Made by a program: the position numbers and the translations under genes. Source: Solidesulfovibrio fructosivorans JJ] (GTDB taxonomy: Bacteria > Desulfobacterota > Desulfovibrionia > Desulfovibrionales > Desulfovibrionaceae). From it: a stretch of 64,000 nucleotides of DNA. The notes beneath the pieces were generated by a model. It was not told the DNA's origin and searched no databases. It saw only the letters and a program-made list of their open reading frames with translations. The stretch lies in NCBI RefSeq assembly GCF_000179555.1, contig NZ_AECZ01000006.1:124001-188000 (forward strand). Direction: 5' to 3'. This document shows, one piece after another, positions 49,922 to 57,871 of this stretch (position 1 is the stretch's first letter; the number at the start of each line of letters is the position of its first letter).

Positions 49922-50015
49922 ATGTCGCCATTCGCTTGTACTTGTCGCTTGGTTGTATTAGGTGCGTAACCGGGCCATGCGCGCGGCATTTTGACCGTAA
50001 CCGCTTCGTGACGCC

Positions 50016-51002
50016 ATGATGCAAACCCTTGAGCACGAACGGCGGCTGGAGTTCGACGACTCCGAGCTGGCCAGGGACCTCTTCGGTCCCCACAACGCCA
50101 ATATCGCCCTGATCGCCGGCAAATCCGGGGCGCGTCTCGACACCCGGGGCAACGCCGTCGTGCTGCGCGCCGATTCCGAGGAAACCCTGGCCCACGTGGC
50201 CAATGTCCTGGTGCAGCTCTACGGACTTTTGCGCCAGGGCAAGCCCGTCTATCCAGCCGACGTGGAACAGGCGCTTTCCGTCCTGGCCAAGGAACCCGAG
50301 GCCAGCCTCCACCGGGTGTACCGGGAGGAGGGGCTGGTGGTTTCGGCCAAAAAGACCGTGGTGCCCAAGACCGCCACCCAGCGTGACTACCTCGCCTCCA
50401 TCCGCGGCCACGACCTCGTGTTCGGCATCGGCCCGGCCGGCACCGGCAAGACCTACCTGGCCGTGGCCATGGGCGTAAGCTTCCTGCTCGAGCGCAAGGT
50501 CAAGCGGCTCATCCTCACCCGGCCGGCGGTGGAAGCCGGCGAAAAGCTGGGATTTCTGCCGGGCGACCTAGTGGAAAAGATCAATCCCTACCTGCGCCCA
50601 CTCTACGACGCTTTAAACGACATGCTCGACTTCCGGAAGGTCCGGGAAATGCTGGAAACGGGCGTCATCGAGGTGGCCCCGCTGGCGTTCATGCGCGGCC
50701 GCACCCTAAACGACGCGCTGATCATCCTGGACGAGGCGCAAAACACCACCCCGGAACAGATGAAGATGTTTCTCACGCGCCTGGGCCTGGCCTCCAAGGC
50801 CGTGGTCACCGGCGACGTGACCCAGATCGACCTGCCCTCCCGGGCGGTCTCCGGCCTCGTCGAGGCCAGACGCGTGCTCAAAAACGTGCGCGGCATCGAT
50901 TTTATATCCTTTAGCGACGCGGACGTGATCCGCCATCCCCTCGTGGGAAGGATCGTCAAGGCCTATGAGCGAGATAGCCAACAAGGTCAAAAGGAAGCTT
51001 AA
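50016..51002 (+). CDS. phoH: PhoH-like ATPase
   Basis: 328 residues. P-loop ATPase with Walker A GPAGTGKTYLAVAM (about 143-156) and Walker B LIILDEAQNTTPEQM (about 238-252). PhoH proteins are RNA helicase-like ATPases linked to RNA and ribosome maintenance, and are normally encoded beside ybeY as here. The stop overlaps the next gene by 38 nt. Confidence 0.95.
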   Translation: MMQTLEHERRLEFDDSELARDLFGPHNANIALIAGKSGARLDTRGNAVVLRADSEETLAHVANVLVQLYGLLRQGKPVYPADVEQALSVLAKEPEASLHRVYREEGLVVSAKKTVVPKTATQRDYLASIRGHDLVFGIGPAGTGKTYLAVAMGVSFLLERKVKRLILTRPAVEAGEKLGFLPGDLVEKINPYLRPLYDALNDMLDFRKVREMLETGVIEVAPLAFMRGRTLNDALIILDEAQNTTPEQMKMFLTRLGLASKAVVTGDVTQIDLPSRAVSGLVEARRVLKNVRGIDFISFSDADVIRHPLVGRIVKAYERDSQQGQKEA

Positions 51003-53274
51003 AAGCCATCCTGGCGCGCAGGCCGTTTGCTGCGCGGTAACGGCCAACGGGCTGCCGGGATTCGTCTTCTTTTTGGCCATTGTCTTCGCCCTGAGTTTCC
51101 TCGCCCGGCTCGGGCTCGACAACTCCGTCAAGATTTTCACCGCCGGCGAGATCGCCTCCCAGGACGTGGCCGCCGACCAGAACCTCCAGATCGAGGACGT
51201 GGAAGCCACCAGCCGCAAGCGCGAGCAGGTGGCCCAGTCCCAGCCCCCGGTTTTCGACGTCAGCCCCCTGCCCTACGAGGCCCTGGCCAAAAGCGTGGAC
51301 GACATCCTGGCGTCGGTGCGAAACGCCGGCGGCGAGGACCTGGACAAGCTGCGCTGGCAGATCGCCGAGAACCTCAACACCGAGATCGGCGGCGAGATCA
51401 TCGAGGTCTGGCGCCAGGACGGCTTTAAAAACCTCATCGACCAGGACGTCCTGCCCTGGCTCAAACAGAACTACGAACAGGGCGTGGTGGCCTCCACCGC
51501 CCTTTTCGCGCCGTACAAAAACGGCATCCTCATCCGCGACCTGCCCTCCATGATGGAAACGCTGCGCATGGACACGCGCGAGATCAAGGACATCAAGCAG
51601 GTCAAGGACGACATGGAACACATGCTCAAGGTGTCCATGAACAAGCCCTTCCGGGTACGCAAGGCCGTCTACACCCTGGTCAATCCCTTCATCGCCCCGA
51701 ACATGACCTTCAACCAGGACACGACCCAGGTGCGGCGGCGCGAGATCAGCCAGGCCGTGGAACCGCTGTACTACATCATCAAGAAGGGCGAGGTCATCGT
51801 GCGCCAGGGCGAGCGCGTGGGCCCCATCCAGCAGCTCAAGCTCCAGGCCCTCTACTCCCACCGCAAGGGCTCGTACAACATGCTGCGGGCGCTCGGCATC
51901 TTCGGCATGTGCCTGATGTTCCTGGCCGTGCTCTACGCCTCCCTGGAGCGCACCGGCGTCAAGCGCATCCGAAACACGGACTGGATATTCCTGGGCGTGA
52001 TCCTGCTCATTTTCGGCCTGCTGGCCAAAATGGGCGACGTGGTTACACTGCCGGGGGGCGGCGGGCTGCCCGAGGGCACGCGGGCGCTCTATTTCGCCTT
52101 CAGCCTGCCCATGGCCGGGGCGGCGGGCATCCTGGCGCTTTTTTTCTCCAAGCGCCTGTGCATCTTCGTCAGCCTCATCCTGGCCTTTCTGGCCTCCAAC
52201 ATGGTCTTCGGCGGCGTCGGCATCTTCTGCTACTATTTCGTCGGCTCCATGATCTACATCTACCTCATGAAGCGTTCGGAGACCCGGGCCCAGGTGCTCA
52301 AGGCCACCCTGCCGCTTTTCGCCGCCCTGTGCGTCATGTGGGTTTCCATCAACCTCATGGACCTGAGCACCCCGGCCGTGACCGGCACGGGCTTCGCCTT
52401 CGTGGCGCTGTCCGCCTTTCTGTCGCTTCTGGCCGTGGTCGGCATCGCGCCCATCATGGAGCTCCTTTTCAGCTACACGTCGCGCTTTCGGCTCATGGAG
52501 CTTTTAAACCTCGAACAGCCGCTTCTGCAGGAGCTGATGGTCAAGGCCCCGGGCACCTACCACCACTCGCTGATCGTCTCCAACATGGTGGAGGCCGGCG
52601 CCCGCAACATCGGGGCCAACCCGCTCCTGGCCAAGGTCGCGGCGCTCTACCACGACATCGGCAAGCTCAAAAGCCCCCATTATTTCATCGAAAACATCTC
52701 CTGCAAGGAAAACCGGCACAACAAGCTGGCCCCGTCCATGAGCGCGCTGATCCTCATCGCCCACGTCAAAAAGGGCGTGGAGCTGGCCAGGGAACATCGG
52801 CTCGGCCAGCAGATCACCGACCTCATCGGCCAGCACCACGGCACCACGCTGATCGCCTACTTCCACCACAAGGCCAAGGAAATGGCCGAGGCCAAGGGCG
52901 AGGAGCCGGTGCGCGAGGAGGATTACCGCTATCCCGGCCCCAAGCCCCAGAGCAAGGAAGCCGGGCTGATTCTCCTGGCCGACGCCATCGAGGCCTCCAG
53001 CCGCACCCTGGTCGACCCCACGCCGAGCCGCATCAAGGGCCATATCCAAAACATCGTGCGCAAGATCTACACCGAGGGCGAGCTGGACGACTCCCAGCTC
53101 ACGCTCAAGGACCTGACGCTTCTCACCGACACCTTCCACCGCATCCTGACCGGCATCTTCCACCAGCGCATCGAATACCCGAGCGCCAAGACGACCGAGG
53201 TCAAAAACGGCAAGACCCGCGAGGAGCCGGTGTGCGCCGTGGACCCTAAAAACGCGGCGGAACACGCCGCATGA
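50965..53274 (+). CDS. pgpH: 7TM-HD family cyclic-di-AMP phosphodiesterase (PgpH-like)
   Basis: 769 residues. Short cytoplasmic N-terminus, TM1, an extracytoplasmic helical (7TMR-HDED) domain (about 60-290), seven transmembrane helices (about 300-490) and a cytoplasmic HD domain (about 510-720) with His in KAPGTYHHSLIVSNMVE, HDIGKLKSPHYF, and IGQHHGTT. In Gram-positives PgpH degrades c-di-AMP. The same domain order here suggests the same reaction, but c-di-AMP use in this organism is inferred. It overlaps phoH by 38 nt and ybeY by 4 nt. Confidence 0.92.
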   Translation: MSEIANKVKRKLKSHPGAQAVCCAVTANGLPGFVFFLAIVFALSFLARLGLDNSVKIFTAGEIASQDVAADQNLQIEDVEATSRKREQVAQSQPPVFDVSPLPYEALAKSVDDILASVRNAGGEDLDKLRWQIAENLNTEIGGEIIEVWRQDGFKNLIDQDVLPWLKQNYEQGVVASTALFAPYKNGILIRDLPSMMETLRMDTREIKDIKQVKDDMEHMLKVSMNKPFRVRKAVYTLVNPFIAPNMTFNQDTTQVRRREISQAVEPLYYIIKKGEVIVRQGERVGPIQQLKLQALYSHRKGSYNMLRALGIFGMCLMFLAVLYASLERTGVKRIRNTDWIFLGVILLIFGLLAKMGDVVTLPGGGGLPEGTRALYFAFSLPMAGAAGILALFFSKRLCIFVSLILAFLASNMVFGGVGIFCYYFVGSMIYIYLMKRSETRAQVLKATLPLFAALCVMWVSINLMDLSTPAVTGTGFAFVALSAFLSLLAVVGIAPIMELLFSYTSRFRLMELLNLEQPLLQELMVKAPGTYHHSLIVSNMVEAGARNIGANPLLAKVAALYHDIGKLKSPHYFIENISCKENRHNKLAPSMSALILIAHVKKGVELAREHRLGQQITDLIGQHHGTTLIAYFHHKAKEMAEAKGEEPVREEDYRYPGPKPQSKEAGLILLADAIEASSRTLVDPTPSRIKGHIQNIVRKIYTEGELDDSQLTLKDLTLLTDTFHRILTGIFHQRIEYPSAKTTEVKNGKTREEPVCAVDPKNAAEHAA

Positions 53275-53720
53275 TCGGAGTGGCGCGCGGGCCCATCCAA
53301 CCGGAACTCCCCGTCTCGCGCCGGGAGCTCGCCGCGCTTTGCCGGCGCATCCTGGCCGCCCTGGACCTTCCGGGCCGCGACTTCGACCTGCGGCTGGTGG
53401 GCGACGCGGAAATGGCGCGGCTCAACAGCGACTACCTGGGCCTTTGCGGCCCGACCAACGTCTTAAGCTTCCCGGCCGACGATCCCGACCGGCCGGACTA
53501 TCTCGGGGAAATGGCCGTCAGCCGCGACACGGCCGCGCGCGAGGCCTTTCTCTACGGCCAGGACCCGACGGAGCATCTCACCCGGCTTCTCGCCCACGGC
53601 TTTCTGCATCTGGCCGGGTTCGACCACGGGCCGCTCATGGACGGGCTGACCGAAGCGGCCTGCCAGGCCGTTGCGGAAGCCGACGAGGCCGATGCCAGCC
53701 CGGCACGGCCACGGACATGA
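53271..53720 (+). CDS. ybeY: Endoribonuclease YbeY (rRNA maturation factor)
   Basis: 149 residues. Zinc ligands in HGFLHLAGFDH (H-x3-H-x5-H) and the upstream signature GPTNVLSFPADDP are complete. YbeY processes 16S rRNA 3' ends and takes part in ribosome quality control. Its ATG overlaps the pgpH stop by 4 nt. Its last 86 nt overlap the convergent DMT exporter gene; the final residues (about 125-149) are Ala/Asp-rich and variable. Confidence 0.95.
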   Translation: MIGVARGPIQPELPVSRRELAALCRRILAALDLPGRDFDLRLVGDAEMARLNSDYLGLCGPTNVLSFPADDPDRPDYLGEMAVSRDTAAREAFLYGQDPTEHLTRLLAHGFLHLAGFDHGPLMDGLTEAACQAVAEADEADASPARPRT

Positions 53721-54573
53721 CCACGGCCGCCCCGCCGACAAGCTGCCACCATCCCAGACGCTCGCCGAGACTCGCCCAGGCGCCGACGGCCGTGACCACC
53801 GGCACGGCGTTGAGCCACAAGGCCGATCGGGCCGGCGAGAGGCGGGAGAGCACGTAATTGTAGCACAAAAAAGCGGCGAGACTGGCCAGCACGGTCAGGG
53901 CGGCAAGGGCCGCAAGCTGCCTGCTGTCCGGAGCCGGCCAGCCCCGCGCGGCGATTTCCCACACACAGCCCGGAACAAAAAGCGCCGCGCCGCAGGCCAG
54001 CTGGGCAAAGGTCACGGTCCAGGCGTCCAGACGTCGCACCAGCGCCCCGCCCAGCACCACGTAGCCGGCCGTGGAAACCACCGCCCCCACCATCAGCAGG
54101 TTGCCGGCCAGCTCGCCGCCGGCCGGCTGGCCACCCTGCCCGCCGCCCAGGATGATCAGCGCGACGCCGCCGGCGGAAACGACAATACGGGCCACATCCC
54201 CGGTCCCGGCCCGCTGCCGGCCGAGACAGACGGCCAGGGCCAGGACGGCCAGGGGAATGGCGGCCACGATCAGGGCCGCGGCCGAGGCCGTGGTGTAGAC
54301 CAGCCCGCAGGTCTCGAAGGCGAAATGGCCGACGGGCTGGAGCAAGGCCAGAAAGAACATGCGCCAGCGGTCGGCCCGGCCAAGCCGCTGGGGCCGCCGC
54401 CCCGTGACCAAAAACAACAATCCGAAAAGCGCCGTCGCCAGGGTGAAGCGCAGGCACACCAGGGTGAAAGGTCCCATGGCCGTAAGCGCCACCTTGGTCC
54501 AGACATAGGAAAGTCCCCAGGCGAAAAGCGTGACGGCCAGGGCGGCGGCCACGCCCCCATCGTGATCTTTCAA
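53635..54573 (-). CDS. EamA/DMT-superfamily exporter
   Basis: 312 residues with ten predicted helices in two EamA repeats (about 10-140 and 155-290), an N-terminal LFAWGLSYVWTKVALTAMG signature and the repeat 2 stretch LSPARSALWLNAVPVVTAVG. A basic, Pro-rich C-terminal tail (WHRPRRLPQRPGRPLR) overlaps ybeY convergently and may be dispensable. The AraC regulator at 54661 lies upstream in the same direction and is the likely controller. Substrate unknown, probably an amino acid or metabolite. Confidence 0.87.
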   Translation of the reverse strand: MKDHDGGVAAALAVTLFAWGLSYVWTKVALTAMGPFTLVCLRFTLATALFGLLFLVTGRRPQRLGRADRWRMFFLALLQPVGHFAFETCGLVYTTASAAALIVAAIPLAVLALAVCLGRQRAGTGDVARIVVSAGGVALIILGGGQGGQPAGGELAGNLLMVGAVVSTAGYVVLGGALVRRLDAWTVTFAQLACGAALFVPGCVWEIAARGWPAPDSRQLAALAALTVLASLAAFLCYNYVLSRLSPARSALWLNAVPVVTAVGAWASLGERLGWWQLVGGAAVVMSVAVPGWHRPRRLPQRPGRPLRSARP

Positions 54574-54660
54574 AAGAGCCTCCCCGCGACGCGACGGCCG
54601 CGCCGGGAGGACATGCCATGTCCGCTCCGGGATGGATTGAACGAAATTGCCCTGCCGGGG

Positions 54661-55488
54661 CTACGCCCCCGGGCGCGAACGCCGCAGGGACAGGCGGTAC
54701 TGGTTGGGCGTGGCCCCGACCTGGGGCGTGAAGGTGCGGATCAAATGGCTCTGGTCGGCAAAACCCGTTTCCTGGGCCACGGCGGCGGCGGGCAGATCGG
54801 TACCGGCCAAAAGCGCCTTGGCCCGCTCCACGCGCAGGAAGTTCTGGTAGGCATGGGGCGGCAGGCCGTATTCCCGCTTGAACAGGCGCAGCACATGGCT
54901 CGGGCTGTGCCCGGCCAGGACGGCCAGATCAGCCAGCGAAACCTTGTCGCGCCAGTGCTCCCGCAGATAGTCGCGCACCCGGGTAAGCCCCCGGCCAGGC
55001 GGTCCGGGCAAATGCTCCGTCCTGGAAAAAAGCGGCGCCAGAGCCAGGCACAAAAGCGACTGTTTTTCCAGGCGGTCGCGACGCGCGGTCATGGCCCGGT
55101 ACAGCCCGGACAGGCGCGCGGCCACAACCGGGTCCCGCACAAGCGGCGCCCGAAAGGCCGGCTCGTCGCCGACGCCCACAAGCCGCACCGCCTCGCGTTC
55201 CAGGAAAAACATCACATAGGCCAGCCTGCCGTCCGGCTCGGGATTGCAGGCATGGGGTTCGCCCGGGGCGATAAGCGCCGTCTCCCCGGCAGTGATCCGG
55301 CGTATGCAGCCGGCCCGCCGGACCCGTGTGGCCCCGGAAAGGATGAGGCCCACACACCAGGCGTCATGGATATGGCGGGAAAAAGCCCGTCGGCGGTAGG
55401 CGGCCAGACGGGCCACGAGCCCGGGGAGATCGGGATCTTCCCGACGACGCAGGAGTTCTGGGGCAAAGGATGCGGCGCGGCGGGGCAT
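54661..55488 (-). CDS. AraC-family transcriptional regulator
   Basis: 275 residues: N-terminal cupin-type sensor domain (about 15-165, HIHDAWCVGLILSGATRVR and GEPHACNP) and C-terminal double helix-turn-helix (about 180-270, VSLADLAVLAGHSPSHVLRL and ETGFADQSHLIRTFTPQVG). AraC regulators next to DMT or LysE exporters usually activate them when the exported compound accumulates. The exporter starts about 88 nt downstream in the same direction. Confidence 0.9.
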   Translation of the reverse strand: MPRRAASFAPELLRRREDPDLPGLVARLAAYRRRAFSRHIHDAWCVGLILSGATRVRRAGCIRRITAGETALIAPGEPHACNPEPDGRLAYVMFFLEREAVRLVGVGDEPAFRAPLVRDPVVAARLSGLYRAMTARRDRLEKQSLLCLALAPLFSRTEHLPGPPGRGLTRVRDYLREHWRDKVSLADLAVLAGHSPSHVLRLFKREYGLPPHAYQNFLRVERAKALLAGTDLPAAAVAQETGFADQSHLIRTFTPQVGATPNQYRLSLRRSRPGA

Positions 55489-55518
55489 GGCTTTCCATGC
55501 CTCGGCGGCCGGCCCGGG

Positions 55519-57162
55519 TCAAGACGCGGCAGTTCCCCCGTCCCGGGGCAGGCTAAACGGCGCGGTGAAGCAAAACACGCTGCCGCTCCCGGGCCGGCTT
55601 TCCACCGTCAGGTCGCCCCCCATGGAAGTGGCTATTTTCCGGGCGATGGCCAGGCCCAGGCCCGCGCCGCCGTAATGCCGGGTCATGCTGCCGTCGGCCT
55701 GACGGAAGGGCTCGAAAACGGTTTCCAGCTGGTCGACGGGCAGGCCGATGCCCGTGTCGCGCACGGCAAAAGACACCATGACCACCCCGTTCGTTGCCGC
55801 GGGTACCGCTTCCCGGCAGTCCGCGCCCACGGAGACGGCCACCTCCACCCCGCCTTGGACCGTAAATTTGATGGCGTTGCTCAGAAGCGCCGCCAGCACG
55901 CGCCGCAGGCCCGCGCCGTCGCCGACGACCAGGTCCGGTGTTTCGGGGTCGATGCGCCAGGTCAGGGACAGGCCTTTTTGCAGGGCCGAGGAACCGAAGG
56001 AATTGACCGCGCCCTGGATGATGTTGTTGATGTTGAAGGGCGTATTCCGGGTCGCCTCGGAGTCGGCGTCCAGGCGCGAAAAATCGAGGATGCTTTCCAG
56101 AAGTTCGGTGAGGTTGCCGGCCGACTCCTTGAGTGTCGCCACCAATCCCCGCTGCTCGTCGGTCAACTCGGTGGCCAGCAGCAGCTCGGCCATGCCCAGG
56201 ATGCCATTGAGCGGCGTGCGCACCTCGTGGGACATGTTGTCCGCGAATTCCCGCTTGAGGCGCTCGGCGGCCAACGTGGCCTCCTCGGCCAGACGGCGCT
56301 CGGTCACGTCCTCCATGAGCCAGATGGAGCCGGCCTGGGGCCTGTCCGGAAAAAGCACCTGGCCGATGATGCGGCACCAGAACTCCGTGCCGTCGGCGCG
56401 CCGCATGGGCCGCACCGTGTCCACGCGCCGCCCGCGTCCGAGGACCGGATAAAAGTCCCGGCCAAAGGCCTCATAGGCCTCGCGGTCGGGATAGAAATCG
56501 GCGGTCGACCGTCCAGCCACCGTACCCGGGGGCATGGCGAACAGTTCGTGAAACGTCGGGTTGGCCCGTTGCACAATGCGGTCGGCGACAACGGCGATGC
56601 CGATGGGGCTGTTTTCCAAGATCAGGTTGACGGCGCGCAGGGATTCTTCCAGGGCCTTTTCCGCCTTGCCCCGCTCGGCCGCCTGCCTGCGCAGTTCCTC
56701 GTTGACGCGGCGCAGGTCCTCGGCCCGGGTGGCGGCATCCTTTTCCAGTTCAAGGCGCGCGTTTCGGGACGCCACTTCGAGCCGCTTGTGGGTGGTGATA
56801 TTGCGCGCCGAGCAAAAGATGCCCTGTATGCCGCCGGAAGCGTCACGCACGGGCGTCTTGAACACCTCGAGCCAGACCGATCGACCGCCGCCCACCACCT
56901 CGTACTCGAAGGCGCCGAAACGTCCCGTACGCATAACGGTGAGATCGGCCTTGCGGTGGCGCTCGGCGCTTTCCTTCTCGAAAAGCGTGAAATCCGTCTG
57001 CCCGGCCACGGCCTCCAAGGTCAGCCCGAAAAGCTCGCAAAACGCCCTGTTGGCGAACCGATAGAGAAACGACGCGTCCTTGTAGAAAAAGAGGTCCGGT
57101 GAGGCGTCGAGCAACGCCCCGACAAACGCGGGATCACCGAACAGCGGGAAGGTACCGGCCAT
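55519..57162 (-). CDS. PAS-PAS sensor histidine kinase
   Basis: 547 residues from the ATG at 57162; a GTG at 57201 would add 13. No membrane helix, so cytoplasmic. Two PAS domains (about 10-130, ending in a PAC region GIFCSARNITTHKR; and 180-300), a coiled-coil linker between (RRVNEELRRQAAERGKAEKA), then HisKA with phosphoacceptor His in DNMSHEVRTPLNGILGM and the ATPase domain (NAIKFTVQGG, DTGIGLP, GGAGLGLAIARKI). No regulator is adjacent. It ends without a receiver domain. Confidence 0.92.
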   Translation of the reverse strand: MAGTFPLFGDPAFVGALLDASPDLFFYKDASFLYRFANRAFCELFGLTLEAVAGQTDFTLFEKESAERHRKADLTVMRTGRFGAFEYEVVGGGRSVWLEVFKTPVRDASGGIQGIFCSARNITTHKRLEVASRNARLELEKDAATRAEDLRRVNEELRRQAAERGKAEKALEESLRAVNLILENSPIGIAVVADRIVQRANPTFHELFAMPPGTVAGRSTADFYPDREAYEAFGRDFYPVLGRGRRVDTVRPMRRADGTEFWCRIIGQVLFPDRPQAGSIWLMEDVTERRLAEEATLAAERLKREFADNMSHEVRTPLNGILGMAELLLATELTDEQRGLVATLKESAGNLTELLESILDFSRLDADSEATRNTPFNINNIIQGAVNSFGSSALQKGLSLTWRIDPETPDLVVGDGAGLRRVLAALLSNAIKFTVQGGVEVAVSVGADCREAVPAATNGVVMVSFAVRDTGIGLPVDQLETVFEPFRQADGSMTRHYGGAGLGLAIARKIATSMGGDLTVESRPGSGSVFCFTAPFSLPRDGGTAAS

Positions 57163-57313
57163 AGTCGCTTTATAGAGCACTTTCGGGGTATTGGCCAGCA
57201 CGGCGGGAAGGCCCCTCCCCGTGCGCGGACGCCGGCCATTGCCGGGCCGGGTAAAATGTGATTAGGTCGCGCACGCGCAGAATTTCGCGGCCCGCCGCCG
57301 CCAGGGAGATTCC

Positions 57314-57673
57314 ATGTATAAGCTTTTCTTGCCGATCATGCTGGCGGTTCTCGTTTGGGCCCTTCCTGCGGCGACCCAGGCCGCCGACCCCGCCGCCCCG
57401 GCCGCCGCGACAAGTCAAAAAGCACCCACCGCAGCGCCCCCCAAAGAGACCACCACCAAGGCCGAACCAGCCAATCACGGTCCCTCCAACCCGGCCACGG
57501 ATGCGGCCGAAGCGCGCTACCGCGCCTGGGTGGATCGGGAACATGCCGCGGACGCTGCCGAATTCGCCAAGGAAAAAAACAAGATCGAAGACAAGTACAA
57601 GGGCTACGTGCGCCCCAAGCACGACAAGAAGAAAAACGCCAAGGCCGAACCGGCCACGCCCAAGGGCAACTGA
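57314..57673 (+). CDS. Small secreted Ala/Pro/Lys-rich protein
   Basis: 119 residues with a clear signal peptide (MYKLFLPIMLAVLVWALPAATQA, cleavage near 23-25). A low-complexity Ala/Pro/Thr region follows, then a charged helical segment (AEARYRAWVDREHAADAAEF) and a Lys-rich C-terminus (DKKKNAKAEP). No family recognised. GGGAGA lies before the ATG. Likely periplasmic. Confidence 0.7.
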   Translation: MYKLFLPIMLAVLVWALPAATQAADPAAPAAATSQKAPTAAPPKETTTKAEPANHGPSNPATDAAEARYRAWVDREHAADAAEFAKEKNKIEDKYKGYVRPKHDKKKNAKAEPATPKGN

Positions 57674-57769
57674 TCTCCGTCCAAAGATAATCGATCGTAT
57701 TCCAAAGGTTTCTTTTCTCCCCGCAAACACTTCTCATCGTGTACTGGGTGATTCTCCCAGCACCGTGAA

Positions 57770-57868
57770 ACGTTTTTGGGAGGGGAGAGCGCGAGAGGGG
57801 GACCCTTTTTTCCAAAAAGGGTCCCCCTCTCGCACGGTCTGCCTTCTCCAAAAAATCTTCCCCTCCCC
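57770..57868 (-). repeat. Short palindromic repeat R1-h
   Basis: A perfect 20-bp stem (57791-57810 and 57814-57833, loop TCC) starting GCGAGAGGGGGACCC, flanked by AACGTTTTTGGGAGGGGAG on the left and an AAAAAATCTTCCCC stretch on the right. It begins right after the stop of the fused succinyl-CoA synthetase gene on the minus strand. Confidence 0.82.
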
Positions 57869-57871
57869 GCT

